Source: Geosiphon pyriformis
Taxonomy: Eukaryota; Glomeromycota; Glomeromycetes; Archaeosporales; Geosiphonaceae
DNA: 64,000 nt
NCBI GenBank assembly: GCA_016748015.1
Contig: JAAOMT010000231.1
Coordinates: 65,837 to 129,836, forward strand
Reading direction: 5' to 3'
Positions 11,199 through 22,500 of this stretch are shown here, piece after piece (the first letter of the stretch is position 1; the number at the start of each line of letters is the position of its first letter). The position numbers were made by a program, and so were the translations under genes. The notes beneath the pieces were generated by a model. It was given only the letters and a program-made list of their open reading frames with translations, made no database searches and was not told where the DNA came from.

Positions 11199-12190
11199 AC
11201 AGTGGTCACATAGTTAAGTGTTTAACTATGCTAAATGCTCTTCCTGTTTTTCTCTTGTGGGTGCCAAAGTTTAATAGTGTTTATGAAATTCCTCTGGTTC
11301 CAGAAGATTTATGACTGGTTTTTTGTCCCAGTCAAGTTTCATAGGTTCTAGTAGGTTGTTTTTGATCTCTCTGATTTCTTCGAGTGTCACTCCTTCTATT
11401 TTTGCATTTGTCATTTTCCAAATCTCGTTATTGTTATATGGACAACTGTCTAATCATTGTACTGCTCTTCTCCAGGCTGCTTTTATTGGTGTTTCTTTCC
11501 TAATCCAGTCACTTATCAAGATCATGTATTGACACAACTTGTCACATGTTCCTCTTCATCTGAAAATGTTGTTCTACATTCCTTTGTCTAAGAAAGTTTT
11601 TCCACAAGCGAAACAAAGTTGATTATCCCATTTTTCTTGCTTCTTCAGTCGTCCAAACCTTTTTATAATGCATGCATGGCAGTAGAACTTAGTCGCTGCT
11701 GAGTATTCTTCATCATTATCATAGCATGCACCTATTGTCGACAGTTTTTTGCTGCAATTGACACATACAAGCTTTGGTCGATGATAGTTGATTAGTTGTG
11801 GTAATGGGTGGATATATGGAGCATAGATGGCTGTGAGTAGTGACTCTTTTTCCTTTGTCTTTGTCTTTCTTTTCCTATTTTTATTCTCTTTCCACTCCCA
11901 ATTTCTTATTTCCTTCTGGTTTTTGTTGATTTCCCAGTTGTTGTTAGTGTTCCAGATAAGTTCGGTTTCTTTTTGTTTCCCTTTCCCTTGGTCATCTCAT
12001 GATAGTATTGGTGGCAGTTTGTTGTGGTTTTTGTTGGCCCACAATACTTAGTAGACTTCTCAGGTAGGTTTTTTTTTTCTTCCTCAAACTTAATTAGTGG
12101 TGTTGTTATAGTGGTCGTCTTGAAGTGGCCACATGCGACTGGTACCCATGTGTGTCGACCATTCTGGCTAAGTGCTAGTTCTTAAGTCAT
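11199..12190 (-). pseudogene. Cys-rich modules between protease and dUTPase, element A
   Basis: Two groups of paired cysteines are readable on the minus strand. Near 11560-11775 a segment has FYCHACIIKRFG and LCFACGKTFLDKGMWNN, the layout of a zinc ribbon. Near 11145-11215 there is CDHCLIPCDFQYCNKCD directly before the dUTPase. A helical stretch with AWRRAVQWLDSCP lies between them. Stops interrupt the frame. The same modules are seen in B (33200-34125) and C (52007-52980). I do not recognise a named family; zinc binding is inferred from cysteine spacing. Confidence 0.55.
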
Positions 12191-12682
12191 TTAATTAAGT
12201 ATAGTGTTTGTTTTAATAAGCCAGTCATTACCAACTAGGGCTTGGTATTGAGTGGCTTTTATTACCAAAACTTTGATAGGAACTGTAATGCCATTGACTT
12301 CAAAAGAGAAGTTATCAATCTCACCAATAAAAGTTTTGGTTGCTCTATTGGCTGTGATGATCCTTGTACTGGCAGCTCTGTCAACTTGGTAACCTAATTG
12401 ATTAATGAGTTGTTTGGTGATGATGCTGCCAGCTAATCCACTATTCAGAATCAGTTTGATATACTGACCATTGACATTGGTATCAGTATACATCATGGTT
12501 ATTGGTTTAGTGTCCAAAGCGGCTCCACTAAATAATAGAACTGATGTGATTTCCTCAAGTTCAAATGGGAATATGGCAGCAAGTAATTTGTTTTCAGTGC
12601 TGGTGGCTGGTGGAATGTTGCTAGTAAGTGGCTTCTGATTGGTTTTCTGTTTGCTAGATGCAGCATCTTCTGGGGTGATCAA
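12191..12682 (-). pseudogene. Retropepsin-like aspartic protease, element A
   Basis: Protease that would process the gag-pol polyprotein. An open block of 163 codons. The active site reads LILNSGLAGSII, where retropepsins have D-S/T-G, so the catalytic Asp is lost (GAT to AAT). The later IGEIDNFSFEVNGI and YQALVGNDWL match the flap and the C-terminal strand region of such proteases. Gag lies upstream and the Cys-rich modules downstream. Confidence 0.8.
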
Positions 12683-12699
12683 AAGACTTAAGTAGTTTT

Positions 12700-14773
12700 G
12701 AGAACTCAGGTTTTGGTTATATCTGGCTCCTGAACTCTACTGGCATGATTCTGATAGTTGATTTGATAAACTGGAGATCAGTTGATGTACTACCATTGTC
12801 AATTTCCAGTTTTGTTGTGTCATTCTCGGTTTTTGGGTTCCATTTTGAGATAAGTTTTGTGGCGATGTTTGAATTTGGGGTGTTTGATAGATTAACTGGG
12901 ACTGTGGCTGATAAATTGTTGGTGGCTGCAGTTAATAAATGGCCTGTGGTTGATATACTGGAGTTTGATATACCAGTGGTTGATAGATTGGCTGTTGCAT
13001 TATGGGCTAATAAGTAGATTGATCTTGATTTTGATAGTTATTTGGGGTTTGGAACTGGTGATCAGGGTTTTGATATTGATTTCCTGATCATGGGTTGCTA
13101 TAAGTATGGCAATTGACTCAGATATGGCCTTGCTTACCACAGTTGTGGCAGACATATGTCTCTTGCTGCCATAACTGATTTAGTATTGCTGATGATAATG
13201 GACATGACTGATTTTGGAAACAATTTGTGTTTCCCTGATTATTATGTTATTGAGAAGGCTAATAAACTGAGTGATTGTCAGCTAAGTATCTCTCTATTTT
13301 CTGATTAATTGTTTCTCTGAATTTTTCCAATTTGGAATCCAATTCAGATGATCTGTTCATTACTAAATTAATGGCTTGGGCATGATTGGCCTTTGACTTA
13401 GCTGATTTAAAATCTCTGGCACATGTGACTGCATCTTGAAGGTTGCCTGGATGCAACAAATGTACATGTTGCAAGATACTGCTGCATAGACCACGGATAA
13501 ACTGGTTGAGGATCTGTGGTGCTGTAAAATAATTGGCATCAATTGCTTGGATTTGGTGCAGGTTTCTATGGAAGCATCTTAAATAAGTAGTGACTGCTTC
13601 AGTTTCTTCTTACTTCATAATAGTGAATGTATTGACTAGGTGATTGATACTGTTATTGTTGTTGAAGTATCTTAAGAATTCTACTTTGCAGACAATGAAG
13701 TCTTATTAATCAAGCTCTGATATCATGAATTGGCAGTATTCTTGAGAAAATAAAGAATGGCTTGTATTGCTTGGGCGTCATTCCATCTGTTAGTTGCAAT
13801 GGCTTTTTCTATATCATTCAGCCATACTTGAGCATCATCCTCTTCACTGGTAAAATTGTCGAGTTTTGTGATTGGTGTGTAGGCTATTGGGTCTAAGTTG
13901 GATTGTTGTGGTGGCTGTTAAAGTGGTTGTTGTATGGGTTTGGCTATTGAATTAATTGGTGGTTGATTGATGACAATTACCAGAAGTAAGTTTGTTTGGT
14001 TAGTTAGATTGGGATTTCAATTATTCTGAGTTGGTGGTATCTGAATATTCAGAGTTTCAATTTCCAGATTTTCTAGATTTAGATGTTTCAGAGTTTGAAT
14101 GTTCGGGGTTTTAAATTCTGGGTTTTCTGGGATCGGGTTTTGGTAAGTTAATTCCTGATCTTCAGATTCTTTTTTTTTTCTTCTTGTTTTCTTTCCAATT
14201 CTGTGACTTTCTAAGAACTCACAGTTTCAAAATCTGGTTAAGGTGATGGTAATTGAAATTTTGATGTGTTGGTGATTATGATTTAAATCTTTCAAAATAT
14301 GTGCTGTATGGTCCTAATAAGTCTTCTTTCCTTTGTTTACTTTGAAATAAGAATCATTCAAATGTTGATGTTGCGTTTGATATAGACACGCCTGCTGCTG
14401 CAATATTGATGGCATTTCCAGGAGTATAATAATATGATAGATTTATAGGTGATTCAATTCTGTGTTTCTTTCAAGTAGGTGGTTGGATATGTTAAAGTGT
14501 TACTGCTGGTGTTTGTAGTTTTTTTTTGCCTTTACTTGCATAGGTGATTGGATATTTCTGTTGTGTGTGATGTTCAATTTCTTTATTAATCTCAGTAATG
14601 ATGAATGTGAAATTATAGTTTGTTGATAAGCTGCTGTTTTGGATTAATTTGTTGTAAAAAGTTTCTCTTGCTGATTCAGTATTTGTTGCTGTTCTTAATA
14701 AGTAGGCAATTCTTTCATTGACATAAAAATTGCAGGCTGATTCTGCTGATATGTGATTCGGGGTTAATTCCAA
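12700..14773 (-). pseudogene. Gag region of element A with zinc knuckle
   Basis: Degenerate capsid/nucleocapsid gene. The N-terminal block 14773-14492 (SAESACNFYVNERIAYLL) corresponds to the same block in B (44776-44432). A capsid-like block lies at 13474-13259. A CX2CX4HX4C nucleocapsid knuckle at 13109-13150 reads CHNCGKQGHI, stop, VNC, where CGA has become TGA. The C-terminal part (about 12880-13020) is rich in Y-Q-P repeats (IYQPLVYQ). Many stops are CAA/CAG to TAA/TAG. Confidence 0.75.
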
Positions 14774-14888
14774 GTGTTAACAGTAGTGTTAAAATAAGGA
14801 TTTTGCAAATTCTAAATGATTTGCTCCTATATTTTTTGATTCTGCCACTGTTGATTTATTTGTTGGTGCTGGTTTTCTGTAAAATTAT

Positions 14889-14906
14889 ACCTCACAGAGA
14901 GCACCA
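14889..14906 (-). other. Primer-binding site of element A
   Basis: On the minus strand, two bases after the 5' LTR, TGGTGCTCTCTGTGAGGT begins with the TGG expected opposite a tRNA CCA end. The same 18 bases occur at the same place in element E (36829-36846) while the surrounding sequence differs, so the block is the tRNA-complementary site. I could not assign the tRNA. Confidence 0.82.
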
Positions 14907-14908
14907 AA

Positions 14909-15764
14909 TGTTACAAGTGATTACTTGGAGTCTTAAATCAAATAACAAATCCATAACTTGGTGCTCAAAAGCTATTTGCGTGGATAGTGATCTGAAGATA
15001 TTGTTTATCTGAAAATTTTGATTGAGTTTTTTGTATAATAGACAGAGATTCAATAGTTGTTTTATCCATAGCTTCTCAGAATCGCAATTCTGTCAATTTT
15101 TTTTTCAGCTTGGTGGCCAGCAATTCTCTGGTAAGTAATCTGTAATTCACTTTATGTGCTCTACCCACTTACAGAGGTCTTTTATCAGGCAATCTTTGAT
15201 GTCAGTAATCTAGTGCTTTTAATCAATTAGTACACAATAATAAAATCAAAGAAAGAAATAAAGCAAATAAGAAAATAAAGAAAACAAAAAAATAAGCCAA
15301 GACAATATGCAGATTAGTATTTGTCAATAGCCATAATCAAGAGCTATTGTTCCAGTGTGGTCAAGTATCAATTATTATCAACATGAGATGTTGATAATAG
15401 AGAGTAGAATTAGATATTAGAATAATTATTTATTTGATGATTGTGAATTAGAAGATTGTCTAAATGAAATCAAACAAAAAAGTCTGTCTTTTCAGCTTCT
15501 AATACTACTGCTATATATACATAATTGAGATTCCTCAATTCCTTAATTCTTCATAACAGGAATCCTAGAATTTCTGGAATCCTGTGATTTCATTAAGAGG
15601 AATCCTGAAATTTTGGAATTCTGCAATTTTTTATGTGAGAATCCTGCAATTCCTGGAATCCTGCAATTTTTCTAAGAAGAATTCTGAAATTCCACATTTA
15701 CTACATCTACTTCTGATTGGCTAATAACTATGCTGATATGTTTCTTATATTTCTATGAGTAACA
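14909..15764 (-). repeat. LTR of element A, right (5' LTR), full length
   Basis: 856 bp, from TGTTAC at 14909 to GTAACA at 15764, which are terminal inverted repeats. A TATATATA box lies at 15512-15519. A perfect 12-bp stem with a 3-base loop lies at 15373-15399. TTGGTGCTC at 14958-14966 can pair with GAGCACCAA of the primer-binding site. The U3 array of GGAATTCC-like units runs about 15540-15690. Confidence 0.9.
15373..15399. other. Conserved LTR hairpin (A), also at 27394-27420 and 46941-46967
   Basis: TATTATCAACAT, loop GAG, ATGTTGATAATA form a perfect 12-bp stem. B has TATTATCAACA/TGTTGATAATA with loop TAAAG (27394-27420). C has TACTATCAACA/TGTTGATAGTG (46941-46967), where a T:A pair has become C:G on both sides. 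It lies between the TATA box and the inner end of the LTR, so it would be in the transcript. Confidence 0.65.
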
Positions 15765-17439
15765 ACAGTTAATATAATGATTTTGTTAAAATTTAGCATA
15801 AAATTAATCTTGATTTTTTTTCTTTTTTTTTGTAAAATTAAACGAATTAATAGTTAATTTATTTATATTATAATTATTATTAATTATATTAAATACATAA
15901 AAGTTGTATTTTTTATTGGCTTGTACTTTTATTTTTTGAAAATATATTTAAAACTAATAAATAATAGCTTTAATTAAAAAATTTTCTCCAAAAAAATTTA
16001 AATTTATATGATTAAGTTTTTAATTAAAAATATTATTATTGTTAACTTTATTGTTTTGGTTATTATTGTTTTAAGAATTGGTAAAAACAAAAATAAATTG
16101 TTATAATTTTTTAAAAAGTGTTTAGTTAATTTACAATAACATATAAATAGATCATGATTTTGTTGTTTTTAATTATAAAATAATTGTTAAAATTGATTAA
16201 AGTAAAATTTAAATCTGGGTTTTTGAAATTGTTGGGTTTTTTTATTGTTTATGTCAATAGTTTCAATAATAAAACAAAATTAGCAGTAAGTTTATATATA
16301 AATTATTTAATTAAATCTTAAATTTGAATAAGAAAAAAAGTAACAACTATTTAAAAAATTAAAACCAAAACAGAAGCAAAAATTATAAATATAAATTTAA
16401 AATAAATTTTTTGATTGTTTTTAATTTTTTAAGTAAGTTTAATGATTATATTTATTGTAAAATTATTTTTTAAAGCCAAAAAAAACCAAAAAGCATATAA
16501 CAAGTTAATTTTAATTTTTTTGTAAAAAAATAAATTTTTTGTTTTTTAGTTTAATTTTTTTTAAAGTTTATTTATTTAATTAGCTTTTTATAATTTTAAT
16601 ATATTTAGTTACAACTTTATTAGAATTTTGAATTTTTTTTTTTAGTTTTATGCATTATTTAAATTTTAAATATTAAATTTAAATTTTTAAATTTTTGTTC
16701 AAACTAAGTAGTAAAAAAAGTATTATTTTTCTAATATTTTTAGAGTTTATTTTTTTTTTTAAAAAAAATACTGGTAATAGTTTTTTATAAAAACAGATAA
16801 CAAAAATTTTTAAAAAGTAGCTATTAATAATTTAAAATTTATAAACATTATTTTATTAATTAACTATTATTATTTTTTTAAAATTATTTAATTATTTAAT
16901 TAAATCTTATATATTGTCTTTAAATAAAGATAATAAAATATTATTTTTTCGTCTTAAAGTAATTTATATGTTTTAAAAAATAGTCAAAATATTTGTTTAT
17001 ATAAGATTAATAATTATTGATTTAAAAATAGCTGTTTAGTAAAAAAATTTAATTTACTTAAAAAAAAATTAAAGCAAAAACAGTTTAATAGCTTTTTTTT
17101 CTGTTTTAAAAAAAGTTTTAGTTATTTAAAAATAAATTTGATAATTTAATTGTTTAAATTAAATAATAGTTATTTGAAAATAATAAAATATAAAAAATAA
17201 TTAATATTGTTTTTTTCTTTAAAAAAATCTTTAAAATAAACATGATCAAAGAAATATATAGTATAAACAATATAAAATTTAATTAAATAATTATTTAAAA
17301 ATTAGTTTCAAAAATTTTGGAATTGTTTATTAGATTAATTCTCAATAAAAAAATAAATTAAAAAAAATAAAAAATCAAGTTCAATAAAATTTAAATTATT
17401 TCTGTTATATATTATAACAGATATAATAAATATTTATAT
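15765..17439 (-). mobile_element. Eroded internal region of ancient gypsy element F (gag and start of pol)
   Basis: Extremely AT-rich, no ORF. It aligns collinearly by eye with element D from about 58520 to 60310. Anchors are AAAATTAATCTTG near 15800, TTTTTATTGGCTTGTAC near 15910, TTTAAATCTGG near 16210, AAAAGCATATAA near 16490, TCTTTAAATAAAGATAATA near 16920 and AAGTTCAATAAAATTTA near 17380. F is therefore a family-2 element, minus strand, whose GC content has nearly vanished. Confidence 0.8.
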
Positions 17440-17607
17440 TATTATAGATTAAAACAACAAGTTAATAAATAGTAAGATAGAACAAAATTATATGATAATA
17501 TAAATAATCAAAAAAATTCAACTTTAAAGAACAAATTAAATTAGTAAAAATTTAATGTAAAATCAGTTTTATAAATAGTTTAATTACTATTCTTTCCAAA
17601 AAATAAC
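17440..17607 (-). repeat. Eroded LTR of element F, first piece
   Basis: It begins TATTATAGATTAAAACAACA, the eroded form of TGTTACAAGTTGGAGTAACA at 60319 in element D, and continues to AAAAAATAAC (17598-17607), the target duplicated by LINE copy 2. The LTR continues at 24350-24434 and, beyond element D, at 60946-61354. Confidence 0.78.
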
Positions 17608-17748
17608 CTTTTTTTTCTCCTTTGTCCAATATTCCCAAAAAAGAGTCAAAAGTTTTTTGTAAAAAAGTTTATTTTCACAATTCAGTACAATAAATCTAAA
17701 CTATTTATTCTCAACTACGAGGCCACTGTTAACAGTAGTATTGCTGTT

Positions 17749-19540
17749 ATGAAAAAAGCTGCTGAAGCTTCTGGTTCTAATGCTGGCTTTAAGCCTGTTC
17801 TCCCAAGAAAAAAAAGAAAAGATGGTGTTTTAAAAGAAAGTTCAAATAGTAGGGTTGTTATTCCTAAAGTTCAAATTAGTCATTCGTGGAGTTCAGAAGC
17901 TGGAGATACCACTGGATCTGACAGTATTGACATGAAGAAGGAATATCTAATTGAAGAAACCAGTTTTGATTTCGGAGAGAGTGGAGCTCTTACAGAAGAA
18001 GACCTTAATCAAACACTTACAGGTTCTAAAGTCAAAATGACGAAAGCATTGGGAAGCCTCTTGGTAAAATTAACTTTTTGGCTGGTAGTGATGATAATAA
18101 TATTCTCTTAGATGCTCTTCTAGATCTGCCTCCTCCCTTGAAGAATGTGGTCAATGTTTCGGTCAGGAAGTTTTTTGTGTTGGATATTGGCTTGGATAAG
18201 GTATCTGGTAAATCTTCTCAGGAAAAGCTTGTGGTGGTGAGGAAATTATTTTCTGAAATCAATGGTTTTGGGGGGAGACGTCTACTTTCTCAAAATTCTC
18301 GGGGATCATCAGAGCGATGTTTACTTACAAATCGAGTCTAATGAAAGCTATTGATAAGGCTGTGAATGTGAAGATCTTAGTGAACACCAATCTCAAAAAA
18401 TCATTTGGACAGTCAGATCGGGCTGTGGTCATAAAAAAAATTCTGATCAGAACATCAGCTAAGGCTGTATGCACTGTGCTATCCAAGTTTGGAGTTATTA
18501 AGGCAATTAAGATACAACTAATTGGGCTGTGACAGAAGGCAGTGGTGGAATTTGAGCAATTGGATCAGGCTGATTTGGTCGTGGCTGAATGGTCTATTCT
18601 GATCAGGAAAGATGCTGTATGTGTGGCTAAGGCTAATTCAGACAAGGAAACATGGGATGCAAGGAATCGACATAGGGTGCTGCTCTACATATTGCCAATG
18701 GGGACTAATGCTTATAATATCTGGGACTTTGTTAGATCTGTGAGTGGAAAAATGTGCGTCATTAATTGTCATTCTGTTATGTATGCTCAAGCCAGGTGTG
18801 TTGTTGTTTGCTTTGACTCTGCTGAATTATTGGTTGCTGCTATGGGAACCATGCCAGTACTTAGAAATGCCAATCTCCACTGGTCTCGCCTCATTTCTGC
18901 TAAATATGCCAAGTGTGAGAAGTTAGGTCATATGTTATTGGGTTGTGTAGTTGGTGGAAAATTTTCTTCTGGTAATTCATTACATTGGGCTTTCTCAGAC
19001 ACAGATAAAAGCAGACTGGCAGCCATCTATGCCAAACGCTTGGCTCCAGTTGCTCATCCGGTCTCTTTTGGTGGTCTTTCATGGATGATGGTTGCTTGCA
19101 AATCTTCTGTCCTTCCCCCCTCTGGTCAGAATGTTTTGGTGAATAATGGCTTCTCTTCAGAGATGAAGCCATTCCTACCAGTTGCAATGAAAATCGACAA
19201 TAGGTTTGCCACTCTTGAGCGCAGTTTTGCCAACCTTGTGGAGCAAGTTGGTAAGCTGGCTATGAGGTTGGATGCACTCGGACTGATGGTTCTCCAGCCT
19301 AGCCCTGGATGTCAGCCATTGGTAACTCTTTTATTACAGGATTGAGGGGCGGATGTAGTAATGAGTAAGGACTCGGGTGTGTCTACTAATGATAGAACTG
19401 TCATGGAAGCAGTGTCTTTCAATATGTCTTTGGTATCTAAGCTGGAAGACAGCATGAAGTGTTTAATAGAAACAGTTCTGAGTCTTTTAGCCAAAGTGAA
19501 TATTTTTGGTGCGAGTTTGGTGTTTCTACCTCTCACTTAA
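17749..19540 (+). pseudogene. LINE ORF1 nucleic-acid-binding protein (copy 2)
   Basis: Same protein as at 3613-5406: basic N-terminus (RKKRKDG), RRM-like fold 1 (AVVIKKI, FGVIKAIKIQLIG), RRM-like fold 2 (RVLLYILPMGTN, VVVCFDS), zinc knuckle and helical segment (FATLERSFANLVEQVGKL). The knuckle at 18904-18945 has its first Cys replaced by Tyr (YAKCEKLGHMLLGC). Frameshifts lie near 18060-18110 and 18300. Stops are at 18529-18531 (TGA, also present in copy 1) and 19343-19345. The last codon before the ORF2 start, CAA in copy 1, is TAA here. Confidence 0.82.
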
Positions 19541-22500
19541 TGAGTAGTTTGGTCTGGAAAGTTGCTACATGCAACATTAGGGGCATAAACAATCCCGCTA
19601 AACAAGGAGACATTATTAGATGGCATAAAAAAATGAATAATTTGGTCTCTATTGTTACTGAAACAAAATTGAGGAGTAAGATTCATCTGTGGATTGCAGA
19701 TAAGTTTGACAGTGTCCAAGTGTTCACTTCTGGTTTAGACTCAGGTCACTTGAGTGCAGAAGTTGCTGTTATCATGTACATTTCTTTGGCTCGTCATGTG
19801 TGCAAGGTTTCTGAAGTGCCTGGTCAGTTCCTGTCTATTAAATTACTTTTCAAGGATAAATTTTCTGTGTCAATTCTGGGGCTTTATGCTGGTGCTTCTT
19901 CGGCAGTTTGGTTCTCTCAGGCTGGTGAAGTTAACTTTTTTATTGTGAGGGCTGTCAATGAATCTTTTTTTGTTATTTTCGGTGGTGATTTCAATGAAGA
20001 TGGTTTTCATAAGTGTGCAAGTTTTAAGAAATATCTTGATTTGGATCTGGCTAATTCTTTGGTCAAAAGCCTAGCTGTAAAAATGCATACTTGGACGAAC
20101 TCTAGAGGTGTTAAGAAAACGATTAACTATGTGTTGGTCTCTTCGAATTTGGTTAATGCGATAGTACATTGCAGTGTCTTGGATGTTGATAAGCACTTTG
20201 AAACAAACCATCAAGCTGTTTCTGTGTCTTTGGGTTTGGGTGGTTTATTAGATGTGCAATTGAATTCTCTTCGCAAACAGGTGAATAGAGATTGTTGGAA
20301 TTTTAATTTTAAAGATGTTGATAATACGAAGTGGGAAAAGTTCAAGAATGCTATGACAGCTAATGCTGCCATATTCTCTAATGACTTTATTGCCTCCCAG
20401 CGTTTCTCAGATTTGGATGCTATGTAGGACATTGTTCGCAAAACAATGGTTCTTTTAGCTAATGAAGTGTTTAAGAAGAAATGGTTTAAGGACTATAATG
20501 GTGTCTTTACAAAAGAATCATCCAAATTTCACAAGTTAGAACTTTTGGTATCAAGGCTGGTTAAGGCCTCTTGGTCAATCTGCCATGACAAATTCATTTT
20601 ACTGTTGGATGTCTGGAGTTCTTTTGATGATAATAACGCTTCTGTGGTCAGATCTTTTTTTCTCTTTGGCTCTCCTTTTAATACTGTTCGGTCAGCTCTT
20701 TTCAAGGTCAAGAAAACTTATTGCTCACTTAAAATGGCAGAATCGAAGTGTATAAAGGAATCTCATATTAAATCAGTGATCAATAAAAGGATGGAAAGTT
20801 TTGAGCTGAACAAGGGTCACACTATTCGAAGCGTCTTGGAGTGTCTTTTCCATAAGGTTGTTTTGGATCACTTGGTTGTAGATGACAAGATGATTTTGAA
20901 ACCAGGCTCTGTGAAATTAAAGGTGGATGAAATCATGAAAGGATGAACTAGAAAGCGTAGGGTTGTTTCCGATGTCCCTAAAGTGTGGCACCATTAGTAT
21001 TGACCATTGGGTTATGTTTTTGATGAGGCTTTTTCTGGTGTTATGCAACCAATTGAGTTTTTGGAATTGTTTGGCATGGTTTCTGATTTGCTTGTTAGCA
21101 AGGCTGCTGGTCTTTCAGGTATCTCAAATGAGCTGTGGTTACATAGTGATAGGTCTGTTTTGAATATGCTCCTGGTACTTCAAATTCTTGCTTGTCTCAT
21201 GAATCTGTGCCTGGTCCTTGGAGAGAAGCTTGGGTGTCAATAATCCCTAAACCATACAAATGAGAGGGTGTTTTCACAAATACCCAACCTATAGCTTTGA
21301 TTGAGATGGCTCACAAGATTCTATCTAAGATTTTCTCTGACAGAATATCGCTGGCATGCAATGCTCACAACATTTTTCGTGAGGATAATTTTTCAGTTTT
21401 GAAAGGTACTACTACCCATACTCTCATTTTTGCTATTGGTTCAGTTGTTGAGGATGCTTTAGAGAAGAATTGGGAGCTCTGGCTGGTGTTGCAGGACATG
21501 TGGAAGGCATACGACTCTGTTGGATGGGAGCACCTTGAGAAGTGTTTGGTCAGGATCAAAATGTGTGGCAAGTTTATTCATTTTTTCGGTAATATTCATA
21601 AAAATCGGACCAATCAGGTTATGACAGATTTCAGTTTGACTAATGGTTATCGTGTACATGATGGGTTGGACCAAAGAGAAGTTTTTTCTCCTCTTCTTTG
21701 GTGCATATTTTATGATCCTCTTTTGTGTGAAGTCAAGCATCAGGAGAGTGTGTGTGGGTATAGACTCAATTCCTATTTTGTCTCTAGGAATAGTTGCACT
21801 AAACCTCAGGCTGGGGCTTTTTTCTTTTTTCGCTACTAAAGCCTTTGTTGATGACATGATTTGGGTTGGCAGCAGTCGGGCTGCTACTCAACATATTTTC
21901 GATGTTGCTAGTGAATTTTTTTGGATTAATAACATTTCAATCAACACTGACAAAACTGTGGCCATTCCTATTAATAGCAGAATCAGCAATCCATCTCTTT
22001 TCATTAGTGGTTCTCCCATTTCCATAGCCAAAAAAGGTGAGTCTCATCAGTACCTTGGTATTTTTCTTTCAATTGATGGCCTTTCTAAGTCTAGTTTGGC
22101 TAAAGCACATTTGAACATTTGTTTTTTCTGTAATTTGGTTCTAAAGAAGGTGGTTTCAGATAAGCAGTTCTTGTACCTGGTGTTGGCTGTTTTCCATCCT
22201 ATTGTTAGCTACAAGATGCAATTCAGCTTTGTCCCTATTGGTGTATGCGACAAGTGGGATGCTTTGATTCACAAGAATTTGAAACTTAAATCTGGTCTTC
22301 TTTTCAATTTTCCTAGTGACACAATTCATCACCCTTCTTTTTATGGTTTGAAGTCATTTTCACAGTGTCAGTCTGAAAGTAAAGTAGCTTTACTTATTAG
22401 TTTTGCAAACTCCTACAGGATTCTGGGTCGATTGTTTAGTCACAGGTCTCATGACTTGCAGGTTCTGTGTTGGCGCCCCATTTATCCATTGAGTTTACCA

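Larger units (their letters stand above)
5881..15764 (-). mobile_element. Gypsy-type LTR retrotransposon A (dUTPase family)
   Basis: Minus-strand element with two LTRs (5881-6645, truncated; 14909-15764, full), PBS and polypurine tract. Coding order from the right: gag, zinc knuckle, protease, Cys-rich modules, dUTPase, RT, RNase H, integrase, ORF3. RT before integrase places it with Ty3/gypsy. Among the three family-1 copies it keeps the most catalytic residues (YLDD in RT, all three acidic residues of integrase), but many stops and indels make it inactive. It interrupts element F: F sequence stops near 5880 and resumes at 15765. Confidence 0.9.

Noticed and set aside
11827-12051. Plus-strand Phe/Ser-rich ORF resembling a signal peptide protein
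   Set aside because: Antisense of the Lys/Glu-rich segment after the protease; no support as a gene.
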